From assembly GCF_000376825.1 (NCBI RefSeq), contig NZ_AQXW01000002.1:1-64000 (forward strand): 64,000 nt of DNA, in the 5' to 3' direction. The notes beneath the pieces are model-generated. The model was not told the DNA's origin. It saw only the letters and a program-made list of their open reading frames with translations, and searched no databases. The translations under genes were made by a program, and so were the position numbers. Below, piece after piece: positions 1-7,095 of this stretch. How positions within the stretch are numbered: position 1 is the first letter of the stretch; each line of letters opens with the position of its first letter. This stretch comes from Demetria terragena DSM 11295 (GTDB taxonomy: Bacteria; Actinomycetota; Actinomycetes; Actinomycetales; Dermatophilaceae).

Positions 1-1266
1 ATCACCACTGAGGACGGCGATACTGCTGAGTCGACTGGCACGGTGACGGTGACTCCTGCGGGTCAGGTTCCGCCGGTGGCGAATCCGGATGAGGGTACGA
101 CGCCGTTGAATACGCCGGTGGATGTGCCGTTGTTGGATAATGACACTGCTGGTGATACGCCGATTGTTCCTGGTGAGACCACGTTGTTGGATGGGGACGG
201 TAATCCCACCGATGAGGTGACGGTCCCGGATGTGGGGACGTTCACGGTCAACGATGAGGGTGTGGTGACGTTTACGCCGGTGGATGGGTTTACGGGTGAG
301 ACTCCTGCTGTTCCTTATCGGATTTTTGATGAGGATGGGGATTCGGCTGATTCGACGGTGACGGTGACGGTCGAGCCGGGCGATCCCGGTGACCCGGTGC
401 CGCCGGTGGCGAACCCGGATAAGGAAACGACGCCGCTGGATACTCCGGTGACGTTTGACCCGACCGAGAACGACACCCCTGGTGACACGCCGATTGATCC
501 GTCCAAGACCACGCTGTTGGATGAGGACGGTAACCCCACCAATGAGGTGACAATTCCGGATGTGGGGACGTTCACTGTTGAAGACAACGGTGAGATCACC
601 TTCACGCCGGAGGATGGTTACACGGGTACGACACCGCCGGTGGACTACCGGGTTTTCGATGAGGATGGCGATTCAGCTGACTCGACGATCACGGTGACGG
701 TGACACCTGGGTCGGACCCAGGTGATCCGGTGCCGCCGGTGGCCAACCCCGACAAGGAGACAACCAAGCCGGGGACTCCGGTGACGTTTGACCCGACCGA
801 TAACGACACCCCTGGTGACACACCGATTGATCCGTCCAAGACCACGTTGTTGGACAAGGACGGAAACCCGGTGGACAAGATCACGATCCCGGATGTGGGG
901 ACGTTCACTGTTGAAGACAACGGTGAGATCACGTTCACGCCGGTGGATGGTTACACGGGTACGACACCGCCGGTGGACTACCGGATCTTCGATGAGGACG
1001 GCGACTCAGCTGACTCCACGATCACGGTGACGGTGACCGACCCAGGTGGTCCTGGTGACCCGGGCAATCCCGGTAACCCGGGCGGACCTGGTGACCCAGG
1101 CGGACCCGGTGACCCAGGCGGACCCGGCAAGCCGGATAACCCGCAGGTTCCGACGGGCGATCCGGTGTCGCAGGGCCCGAACACGACTCTGGTGGCAGGC
1201 GGCCTCCTGGCCGCGTTGCTGGCGCTGCTTGGCGGAGCGTTCTTCATCCGCCGCTCACGTCGCTAG
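1..1266 (+). CDS. Cell-surface fibril protein with CshA-type repeats, C-terminal part (5' end outside window)
   Basis: The frame is open from base 1, so the gene begins before the window; 421 residues are visible. Three tandem repeats of about 110 residues start at bases 70, 400 and 733, each opening PPVANPD and carrying VPDVGTFTV, TFTP.DG.TG and Y.(I/V)FDEDGDSADST, the pattern of CshA-type fibril repeats of wall-anchored adhesins. Repeats 2 and 3 are nearly identical in DNA. A Gly/Pro-rich linker (about residues 348-380) follows, then VPTG near residue 383, a hydrophobic segment and RRSRR. That is the layout of a sortase sorting signal, with VPTG in place of canonical LPxTG. A class F sortase lies at 7096-7842. 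Inference: a long adhesive wall fibril. Confidence 0.85.
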   Translation: MTTEDGDTAESTGTVTVTPAGQVPPVANPDEGTTPLNTPVDVPLLDNDTAGDTPIVPGETTLLDGDGNPTDEVTVPDVGTFTVNDEGVVTFTPVDGFTGETPAVPYRIFDEDGDSADSTVTVTVEPGDPGDPVPPVANPDKETTPLDTPVTFDPTENDTPGDTPIDPSKTTLLDEDGNPTNEVTIPDVGTFTVEDNGEITFTPEDGYTGTTPPVDYRVFDEDGDSADSTITVTVTPGSDPGDPVPPVANPDKETTKPGTPVTFDPTDNDTPGDTPIDPSKTTLLDKDGNPVDKITIPDVGTFTVEDNGEITFTPVDGYTGTTPPVDYRIFDEDGDSADSTITVTVTDPGGPGDPGNPGNPGGPGDPGGPGDPGGPGKPDNPQVPTGDPVSQGPNTTLVAGGLLAALLALLGGAFFIRRSRR

Positions 1267-1295
1267 AACCGCATAGGTTCTCGCTGAGTCAGCGA

Positions 1296-1330
1296 AGCCG
1301 GGCAGGAAACCTCGAGTTTCCTGCCCGGCT
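1296..1330. terminator. Bidirectional hairpin terminator
   Basis: A perfect 15-bp stem (1296-1310 with 1316-1330) with a CTCGA loop lies between the convergent surface-protein and glycosyltransferase genes. A short TTC run follows on the plus strand. Its placement suits termination in both directions. Confidence 0.8.
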
Positions 1331-1364
1331 TTCGCGTTCGCGGGCCTGAGCGGGGATCACACCC

Positions 1365-2321
1365 TCAGGGCGCTGATGGTGGGTTTTCGTCGCTAGCGAG
1401 GGAGTCGTACGCGATGTAGTGCGTCGGTCGCCCTTGCTGAGCCGAATAGATGCGCCCGACATACTCGCCCAGGATGCCAAGGCACAACAGTTGCAGACCC
1501 GCGAAAGCGGCGACCACCACGACAGTGGAGGTCCAACCGGGCAGGGCGTGGCCGGTGATGTTGACGGCCAGGGCATACAGCAACAGACCAGAGGCCACGA
1601 CGAACCCGAACAAGCCGAACCACGTAGCCAGCCGCAGCGGTGCTTGAGAAAAACCGGTCAGGCTGTCGAGCGTCAGGCGAATCATCTTCGACAACGGATA
1701 TTTCGACACCCCGGCGGCGCGCTCATCGCGTCGGTAGTGCACCTCCGCCGAGGGGAACCCCAATGACGGGATGACCAGGCGCAGCACCCGGCCATGTTCG
1801 GGCAGCGCGTTGACAGCGTCGGCAGTTGCCCTCGAAATCAGTCGGAAGTCACCCGCATCCAGGGGTGCATCCACGGTGCCGACTGCCCGCATCGTGCGAT
1901 AGAAGGCCCGGGCGGTGAGCCGCTTGAACCTCGTGTCGCTGCTGCGGTCGTTACGCACGCCGTAGACGACGTCTGCCTGTTCGGACGTTGCCATCGACAG
2001 CATGTCCGCGAGTACCTCGGGCGGGTCCTGCAGATCGGCGTCGATGCTGGCGATCCACGCGCCACGGGCGAGTTGAAGGCCGGCCGACATGGCGGCCTGG
2101 TGACCAGCGTTCGCGCGCAAGCGCACAATCCGAAGTTCCGGCCAATCTCGGTGAAAGCGCTGCAGCAGTATGGGGCTGGTGTCCGTGGAGCCGTCGTCGA
2201 CTGCGACGACCTCGTACGGGACACCAAGACGGTCCAACACGGGTCGAAGACGCCCGACGAACAGGGGGAGCACGTCCTCCTCGTTAAAGATCGGGACGAC
2301 GACCGACATCTCCGTAACCAT
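1365..2321 (-). CDS. Family 2 glycosyltransferase, GtrB/ArnC-like polyprenyl-phosphate sugar transferase
   Basis: The 318-residue protein opens with the GT-A strand VVVPIFNEE, then VDDGSTD, the acceptor-loop motif NAGHQAAMSAGL and DADLQDPPE, which holds the metal-binding Asp residues. Two hydrophobic helices sit near the C-terminus (about residues 220-290). This is the architecture of membrane enzymes that load glucose or a related sugar onto undecaprenyl phosphate for wall or polysaccharide decoration. The ATG at 2321 is chosen because the preceding in-frame residues are unlike the family; the next ATG, just before SVVVPIF, is equally possible. It is divergent from the small membrane protein at 2383. 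The sugar cannot be told from sequence. Confidence 0.8.
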   Translation of the reverse strand: MVTEMSVVVPIFNEEDVLPLFVGRLRPVLDRLGVPYEVVAVDDGSTDTSPILLQRFHRDWPELRIVRLRANAGHQAAMSAGLQLARGAWIASIDADLQDPPEVLADMLSMATSEQADVVYGVRNDRSSDTRFKRLTARAFYRTMRAVGTVDAPLDAGDFRLISRATADAVNALPEHGRVLRLVIPSLGFPSAEVHYRRDERAAGVSKYPLSKMIRLTLDSLTGFSQAPLRLATWFGLFGFVVASGLLLYALAVNITGHALPGWTSTVVVVAAFAGLQLLCLGILGEYVGRIYSAQQGRPTHYIAYDSLASDENPPSAP

Positions 2322-2382
2322 GATGCGGAGATGGTATCCGGGCAGGTGAGCGACCGTCAGACCTAGCCAGTACGCTGGGCCT

Positions 2383-2583
2383 ATGAAGTCATCGCTCATC
2401 ACCTGGGCTGCATCTGGGGAAGAAGCCGCCGGCGAGCACGGTCAAGAATTGCCGATGCCCGCGCTGGGATACGGCCTGGTGGCCCTCGCGTTCTTCGCCC
2501 TGTGCCTCCTCGTGCTGTGGTCCTTCCGCAACACCGCTGCCAAGAGCAGCGAGCACAGCACCGACCAGAAGTCGGAGCACTGA
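2383..2583 (+). CDS. Small conserved single-pass membrane protein upstream of nadD
   Basis: The 66-residue protein has a short N-terminal part, the segment [26 protein letters not shown] forming one membrane helix when read through, and a polar tail rich in Ser, Lys and Glu. Small proteins of this form directly before nadD are common in actinobacteria; their function is unknown. Its stop codon overlaps the proposed CTG start of nadD (CTGA, 2580-2583), so the two are likely translationally coupled. It heads the nadD-rsfS-gpgP run. Confidence 0.7.
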   Translation: MKSSLITWAASGEEAAGEHGQELPMPALGYGLVALAFFALCLLVLWSFRNTAAKSSEHSTDQKSEH

Positions 2584-3191
2584 GCGCGCGCATCGGGGTG
2601 ATGGGCGGGACCTTCGACCCGATCCATCACGGCCACCTTGTCGCCGCCAGTGAGGTGCAGGCACGACACGACCTCGACGAGGTCGTGTTCGTCCCGACGG
2701 GCCAGCCGTGGCAGAAGGCGGGCAAGGCCGTCACCTCAGCCGAACACCGCTATCTGATGACGGTCATCGCGACCGCTTCAAACCCGCGGTTCACCGTGAG
2801 CCGGGTCGACATTGATCGGCCTGGGCCCACGTACACCTTGGACACGTTGCGAGATCTGGGCACCCAGCGGCCGGACTCCGAGCTGTTCTTCATCACCGGC
2901 GCGGACGCTTTGGCACAGATCCTGAGTTGGAAGGGTGTCGACCAACTCTGGGACCTCGCCCAGTTCATTGGTGTCACCCGTCCCGGCCACGTACTTACCG
3001 ACGAGGGCCTGCCCGCTGACCGGGTGACTCTCGAAGAGGTTCCCGCGATGGCGATCTCCTCGACGGACTGCCGCGGACGAGTCGGCGGGGGAGAGCCCGT
3101 GTGGTATCTCGTGCCCGACGGTGTCGTTCAGTACATCGCCAAATATGGGCTCTACCGGCCGGGTGCCGGTGGCCTCCAGGAGGACTCATGA
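2580..3191 (+). CDS. nadD: Nicotinate-nucleotide adenylyltransferase NadD
   Basis: NadD joins nicotinate mononucleotide and ATP to form deamido-NAD in the cytoplasm. The 203-residue product shows [14 protein letters not shown] (GxFxPxHxGH nucleotidyltransferase motif) at the N-terminus and the C-terminal signature ISSTDCR, as in mycobacterial NadD. The start is unusual. The nearest ATG (2601) and GTG (2598) would remove the first beta strand RIGV; the next in-frame GTG lies far upstream inside the membrane-protein gene. A CTG at 2580, overlapping the previous stop as CTGA with GGAG just upstream, gives the family's usual length. The end overlaps rsfS by ATGA (3188-3191). Function is secure; the start is inferred. 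Confidence 0.9.
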   Translation: MSARIGVMGGTFDPIHHGHLVAASEVQARHDLDEVVFVPTGQPWQKAGKAVTSAEHRYLMTVIATASNPRFTVSRVDIDRPGPTYTLDTLRDLGTQRPDSELFFITGADALAQILSWKGVDQLWDLAQFIGVTRPGHVLTDEGLPADRVTLEEVPAMAISSTDCRGRVGGGEPVWYLVPDGVVQYIAKYGLYRPGAGGLQEDS

Positions 3192-3550
3192 CAGCCACCG
3201 ACCGAGCGACCGAACTGGCCCGCGCTGCTGCTGCGGCCGCCGAGGACAAACTCGCGACCTCGATCATGGCCATTGACGTGAGCGACCACCTTGCGCTGAC
3301 TGATGTGTTCCTGGTGGTGGCCGGCGACAATGAGCCGCAGGTGTCGGCGATCGTGGAGGCCATCGAGGATGGTCTGCGGGACTTGGACAGCAAGCCGGTA
3401 CGACGCGAGGGCAAGCGCGACGGTCGCTGGGTCCTGCTCGACTTCGGCGACATTGTCGTCCACGTTCAGCACGAGGAGGAGCGGGAGTATTACGCCCTCG
3501 AGCGGTTGTGGAGTGACTGCCCCACCATCGATGTGAGCTCCGCAGAATGA
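3188..3550 (+). CDS. rsfS: Ribosomal silencing factor RsfS
   Basis: The 120-residue protein contains the Iojap/RsfS fold: [19 protein letters not shown], then [30 protein letters not shown]. RsfS binds uL14 on the large ribosomal subunit and blocks subunit joining when nutrients are low. It begins at an ATG overlapping the nadD stop, preceded by AGGAGG, and ends overlapping the next gene by ATGA (3547-3550). The order nadD-rsfS-phosphatase is typical of actinobacteria. Confidence 0.95.
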   Translation: MTATDRATELARAAAAAAEDKLATSIMAIDVSDHLALTDVFLVVAGDNEPQVSAIVEAIEDGLRDLDSKPVRREGKRDGRWVLLDFGDIVVHVQHEEEREYYALERLWSDCPTIDVSSAE

Positions 3551-4218
3551 CGGCAGGCGCTCCGGTTCCTGGGCCGAGCGAGCGGTTGATGCGCGGCTCG
3601 CAGACTCCGCGACGATTGATCGTGTGGCGGCATGGGGAGACCACGCACAACGCGGCCGGAATCTGGCAGGGCCAGCTGGACACCGAGTTGTCCGATCGAG
3701 GGCGCGACCAGGTGCGGGTCGCCGCGCACGCGCTGCGTTCGCAGACGCCCGTCCTGCTGTGGAGTTCTGATCTGCGGCGTGCTCGCGCCACGGCTGAGGC
3801 ACTCGCCGACGTGACCGAGTTGTCAGTGCGCACCGACGAACGCCTTCGGGAAATTCATGTGGGGGAGTGGCAGGGGCTCACCGCAGGCGATGTCGCCGAG
3901 CGGTCCCCGGACATTCAGGAGAAGATCGCGCGTGGTGAGGACCCGGCGCGCGGGGTGACCGGTGAGACCGTGGCGCAGGTTGTGTTGCGTACCCGCGAGG
4001 CGGTCGCCGAGTTCGTCGAGCACCTTGCGCCAGGTGGGACCGGAGTCATCGCCACGCACGGGGTGACCGGGCGGGCGATCGTCGCTGACTTGGCGCAGAT
4101 TGACCAGCGTGTTGCGTGGATGTCATTGGCCGGCCTGCACAACGCGCACTGGGCCGAGTTGGTGGAGCATCGCTTTGGCTGGCGCATCAGCAGGTGGAAC
4201 GCAGGAGCGCCATCGTGA
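3547..4218 (+). CDS. gpgP: Histidine phosphatase, probable glucosyl-3-phosphoglycerate phosphatase
   Basis: The 223-residue protein is a histidine-phosphatase superfamily member: catalytic RHGET near residue 29, LREIHVGEWQG with the acid residue, and THGVTGRA supplying the second His. In Mycobacterium tuberculosis the gene after nadD and rsfS (Rv2419c) encodes glucosyl-3-phosphoglycerate phosphatase, which makes glucosylglycerate, a precursor of methylglucose lipopolysaccharide. Matching context supports the same role here, but a broad-specificity phosphatase cannot be excluded. The gene overlaps rsfS by 4 bases and the next gene by GTGA (4215-4218). Confidence 0.75.
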   Translation: MTAGAPVPGPSERLMRGSQTPRRLIVWRHGETTHNAAGIWQGQLDTELSDRGRDQVRVAAHALRSQTPVLLWSSDLRRARATAEALADVTELSVRTDERLREIHVGEWQGLTAGDVAERSPDIQEKIARGEDPARGVTGETVAQVVLRTREAVAEFVEHLAPGGTGVIATHGVTGRAIVADLAQIDQRVAWMSLAGLHNAHWAELVEHRFGWRISRWNAGAPS

Positions 4219-4778
4219 GTGAGCCAACAGCGAGGTTCCCGTTCATCACTCGGATGGTGAAATCGCGACGGCATGTCAACCGCCCGCGTACCCTCAACCT
4301 GCCGCCGTCGAGGCAGTGGCGAATCATGAACTTCTATCCGCCCTTTCTCGGGATCGGACTGCGGGTTTATGACTGGACCGAGGACTGGACCGAGGTCAAG
4401 GTCAAACTGCTACTCACGCCAATCAACCGAAACACCCACGGCACCGCGTTCGGTGGCTCGATCGGCGCGATGACCGATGCCTTCAACGCGCTGCTGCTCA
4501 TCGGACAGCTCGGCCAGGATTACCACGTGTGGGACACGGAGTCGCGGGTTGAGTACGTCAGTCCCGGCGCCGGAACGGTCTACGGGACATTTCGCGTGAC
4601 GGCGGAGGAGGCCGACGAGGTGCGCCGCGAGGCAGCCTCGGGGGAGAAGGTCTTGCGGTGGTTCGAGACCGACCTGACCCTGCGAGATGGCACGGTCGTG
4701 GCCCGCGCAAAGCGACAGGTCTACATCCGCCGGAAGAAGTCCAAGCCCGATTTGGCCGCCACCAAAGCGGACCGTTAG
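4215..4778 (+). CDS. DUF4442 hotdog-fold protein
   Basis: The 187-residue protein has the single hotdog domain of the DUF4442 family, related to PaaI-type thioesterases: INRNTHGTAFGGSIGAMTDAF forms the central helix region and VEYVSPGAGTVYGTFRV the sheet. A CoA- or ACP-thioester substrate is possible but unknown. The GTG start overlaps the gpgP stop and has AGGAG upstream, so it is the last gene of the coupled run. A second DUF4442 gene is at 34553. Confidence 0.75.
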   Translation: MSEPTARFPFITRMVKSRRHVNRPRTLNLPPSRQWRIMNFYPPFLGIGLRVYDWTEDWTEVKVKLLLTPINRNTHGTAFGGSIGAMTDAFNALLLIGQLGQDYHVWDTESRVEYVSPGAGTVYGTFRVTAEEADEVRREAASGEKVLRWFETDLTLRDGTVVARAKRQVYIRRKKSKPDLAATKADR

Positions 4779-4830
4779 AGTACGGAGGTCGCCGCGCCTG
4801 ACGCGGTGAACAACCCGAGTTTCGACTCGC

Positions 4831-4903
4831 GGGGCTGTGGCGCAGTTGGTAGCGCACTTCCATGGCATGGAAGGGGTCAGGGGTTCGAATCCCCTCAGCT
4901 CCA
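4831..4903 (+). tRNA. tRNA-Ala (anticodon GGC)
   Basis: The 73-base cloverleaf has acceptor arms GGGGCTG and CAGCTCC with one G-U pair, a D loop AGTTGGTAG, the anticodon stem CTTCC/GGAAG around loop ATGGCAT (GGC anticodon), and a T arm AGGGG-TTCGAAT-CCCCT. The discriminator is A and CCA is not encoded. A strong terminator follows at 4928. Confidence 0.96.
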
Positions 4904-4927
4904 CGCTGTGATGTCTCACGACATCTG

Positions 4928-4962
4928 CAAGGCCCGAACCCTCATTGAGGGTTCGGGCCTTG
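4928..4962 (+). terminator. Rho-independent terminator after tRNA-Ala
   Basis: A perfect 16-bp stem (4928-4943 with 4947-4962) with loop ATT is followed by TTGGTTTT. It ends the tRNA transcript. Confidence 0.9.
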
Positions 4963-5065
4963 TTGGTTTTGGGGTTGGTAGTCCTTGGTGGGGTCGAGGG
5001 TGATGGGTCGACAGTAGAGGTAGACGGGCATCCTTCGGCATGCCGCCTGGCGTAAGTTAACAGCC

Positions 5066-5449
5066 ATGTTGCCAACCTCCCGCGGCGAGTCAGGCCCAGC
5101 AGTTCCGGTTCTCCGCATGTTCGACGAGACACAGGCGCGAGAGTTCTATGTGACCTACCTAGGCTTTGAAGTCGAGTGGGAACACCGATTCGAGCCGGGA
5201 TTTCCGCTGTATCTGCGGATTCGCCGCGACGAGACCGTTCTTGATCTGTCCGAGCACTACGGTGATGGCACGCCTGGTTCGGTGCTCTGGATCCCCATTC
5301 GTGGTGTGGACGCTTTCCTTGCGGACCTCTCGCATCGCCCGCACCCGCGGCTGCGCCCCGGGATCGACCGCGAGGCGCCCGGGGGTCCAACAGTCGAACT
5401 CACCGATCCGTCTGGAAACGTCCTGCGGTTCTGTGAAGTCACGACCTGA
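5066..5449 (+). CDS. Glyoxalase/bleomycin-resistance fold protein
   Basis: The 127-residue protein resembles single-domain vicinal-oxygen-chelate proteins of the bleomycin-resistance group: VPVLRMFDETQAREFYVTYLGF, then LDLSEHYGDGTPGSVLW, and the closing strand VELTDPSGNVLRFCEV. Such proteins bind or modify small molecules as dimers; no substrate can be assigned. The last nine codons lie in a sequence that recurs at 6529-6558 next to a similar stop codon, showing local duplication. The convergent neighbour would originally have been the immunity-like gene now at 6548-7072. Confidence 0.75.
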   Translation: MLPTSRGESGPAVPVLRMFDETQAREFYVTYLGFEVEWEHRFEPGFPLYLRIRRDETVLDLSEHYGDGTPGSVLWIPIRGVDAFLADLSHRPHPRLRPGIDREAPGGPTVELTDPSGNVLRFCEVTT

Positions 5450-5491
5450 GCGGATCGAAGAGGACCAGCAGATGGCGTTGCGCCGCTCCTG
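5423..5491. repeat. Left copy of ~70-bp direct repeat flanking an insertion
   Basis: This segment covers the end of the glyoxalase gene and its downstream sequence. It matches 6532-6601 in the same orientation with about ten mismatches and one 1-base gap. Conserved cores include GAAGTCACGACCT and ACCAGCAGATGGCGTTGCGCCG. The copies enclose about 1.1 kb holding the orphan secreted gene. Confidence 0.85.
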
Positions 5492-5518
5492 TTCAGCCGC
5501 CCACGTGTTGCATTCCGC
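5440..5518 (-). pseudogene. Fragment of an immunity-like gene 3' end
   Basis: Read on the minus strand, this stretch gives AAEQERRNAICW, matching LENQERRNAICW at the C-terminus of the intact protein at 6548-7072. A 1-base difference then shifts the frame and removes the aligned stop. No upstream coding sequence continues the match. It looks like a remnant of a second copy or allele. Confidence 0.55.
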
Positions 5519-5602
5519 GTTGGAACCGAACCCGCTGCCGAGCCTGAGCGTCTACGCCCGCATCTTCGGGGACGGCGCAATGTACAGAATGAGGATGCTC
5601 GT

Positions 5603-6508
5603 ATGAGAAAAATCTCAACAATAGGCGTAATAGCCAGCATCGCTATTTTTATGGCAGCGGGACCGATATCACCATCCATGGCCACAGAGTCACAGGGCCT
5701 CGACGAGTTCAGTGCCCTCGACGGCTTCAGCGAACTTAGGACGTTCAGTGCGTCCAGCGAAGAATTAGTGGATTCCGATCCAGCGAACGTGCGTGTGATG
5801 ACGCTGCCGTCCTCGAGTTGGGACGTCGCGATCGATGTCGTCGAGAATCAGATCGTCGTAGAGAGCGACGACGGCCCAGCGCTTTCGATCGACTACGACG
5901 GTCCCGACGGTGACGGACATCGCGTAGGCATCTCGCCAAACACCGGGTGCGGACTCATGGAAGGCCAGTTCTGGGGCGCCACCACCCCTCTGATTTATCC
6001 GATCCTGGATCCGGACCTCCACAAAATCGAGGATATCTGGGTTATTGCCGGGCCGGGTGATTCCCTCTGGGTGTTGATGTCAGGCGGGAGCTACCAGACT
6101 CTTGACCCGGATGCTGCCGACAAGCCGCTGTTCATGGCTGCGCGGTTTGCGGGGGACAGCGGTGCACTGTCGGCAGATCTAGCTGGGCTCTACTACATAC
6201 TTCCTTCGAAAAATCCGGCAACGGACCTCGCCATTGAAACTGCGGACCCGCCAACGATTAACCGCACGATCACCAAGAGCAGTTCCGCCTCCATAGAGTA
6301 TTTCGATGACGTGCGTAAAATCGCGGTTTCGGATGCCACGTACGGTGACCTCGACATTACGACAATGATCGACCGTCTCCAGGTACAGGTCGAATCCAGC
6401 CCCATTATGGATGTCTTTGAGTTGGACCTTGACCATACCTTGAAGGATTTGGGTCAGGAAGTCGTGTACATGGACATTGACTTCGCCATTGGTTCTTGCC
6501 TGCCGTAG
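5603..6508 (+). CDS. Orphan secreted protein of unknown function, probably acquired
   Basis: The 301-residue product begins with a Sec signal peptide (MRKISTIGVIASIAIFMAAG), with likely cleavage after SMA near residue 27. The mature part is acidic and beta-rich, with only two cysteines outside the signal (NTGCGL and the C-terminal GSCLP), no membrane anchor and no lipobox. I recognise no family; the central part only vaguely recalls actinobacterial surface-anchored domains. The base composition is lower in GC than its neighbours and uses ATA and TTA codons that are rare here. It sits between two diverged direct repeats, so horizontal acquisition is likely. It has no co-directional partner. 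Confidence 0.75.
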   Translation: MRKISTIGVIASIAIFMAAGPISPSMATESQGLDEFSALDGFSELRTFSASSEELVDSDPANVRVMTLPSSSWDVAIDVVENQIVVESDDGPALSIDYDGPDGDGHRVGISPNTGCGLMEGQFWGATTPLIYPILDPDLHKIEDIWVIAGPGDSLWVLMSGGSYQTLDPDAADKPLFMAARFAGDSGALSADLAGLYYILPSKNPATDLAIETADPPTINRTITKSSSASIEYFDDVRKIAVSDATYGDLDITTMIDRLQVQVESSPIMDVFELDLDHTLKDLGQEVVYMDIDFAIGSCLP

Positions 6509-6528
6509 AGCGCAGAGGAAGCGAAAAA

Positions 6529-6558
6529 GTGCTGCGGTTCTGCGAAGTCACGACCTAA
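6529..6558 (+). pseudogene. Fragment of the glyoxalase-like gene 3' end
   Basis: The plus strand reads VLRFCEVTT then TAA, identical in protein to the end of the gene at 5066-5449 but with different third bases. It is the tail of a second allele, now next to the immunity-like gene and overlapping its stop region. Confidence 0.6.
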
Positions 6559-6601
6559 TGTCGTCGAACACCGACCAGCAGATGGCGTTGCGCCGTTCCT
6601 G
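6532..6601. repeat. Right copy of ~70-bp direct repeat
   Basis: This is the partner of 5423-5491, in the same orientation. It carries both the glyoxalase-tail remnant and the intact 3' end of the immunity-like gene. Confidence 0.85.
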
Positions 6602-7072
6602 GTTTTCAAGCACCAGGTCGCGCACCTCGACTGGAAGGTGGTCGCGCTGCCAGTCACGTTCGGCAACCCGAGCGGCTTCCTCGTGGCCCGGCGGTGCAGC
6701 GGCTTGAACAGCCTTGATGGCGTACGCCGCGGCGCCTAGGTCATGCTCGGCCACATGGGCAACGCAGGCGGCTTGACCGGCGGAGAAGGCGGCGAATCGC
6801 GCGGCCCCGCGCAGCGGCCTGGCCGCACCCATCGCATGGCCGCCCCTGGCGCGGGACTCCATCATCGCCATGTCGCCATGGGTCCAGGACCGGACCGCAG
6901 CAATCGCCTCCCGCGGTCGAGCATCCTCGGGGTGTGCATCCTCGAACAGCGGAAGGACACGCTCAGCGCACTGTGCTGCCCACCGCCCTAAGTGCCGATG
7001 GTCTTCATCAGTGAGCGTCCCGCCGCGGCGGATAGTCACGAGCCGTGGATCACGGATTTTGGGGAGAATCAT
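6548..7072 (-). CDS. Imm-5-like putative immunity protein
   Basis: The 174-residue all-helical protein opens RDPRLVTIRRGGTLTDEDHRHLGRWAA and contains HDLGAAAYAIKAVQAA and QRDHLPVEVRDLVLENQERRNAICWSVF. This pattern is that of the actinobacterial proteins annotated as putative immunity proteins (Imm-5-like domain), associated by genome mining with polymorphic toxin systems. No toxin gene is adjacent. It starts 23 bases after the class F sortase stop on the same strand, so the two may be cotranscribed. The family assignment is from memory of the motif pattern. Confidence 0.6.
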   Translation of the reverse strand: MILPKIRDPRLVTIRRGGTLTDEDHRHLGRWAAQCAERVLPLFEDAHPEDARPREAIAAVRSWTHGDMAMMESRARGGHAMGAARPLRGAARFAAFSAGQAACVAHVAEHDLGAAAYAIKAVQAAAPPGHEEAARVAERDWQRDHLPVEVRDLVLENQERRNAICWSVFDDIRS

Positions 7073-7095
7073 CAGTCCCTATCGCGAGCGCTCGG

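Noticed and set aside
4410-5390. 326-residue minus-strand frame across DUF4442, tRNA-Ala and glyoxalase
   Set aside because: It would run through a tRNA gene and a terminator.
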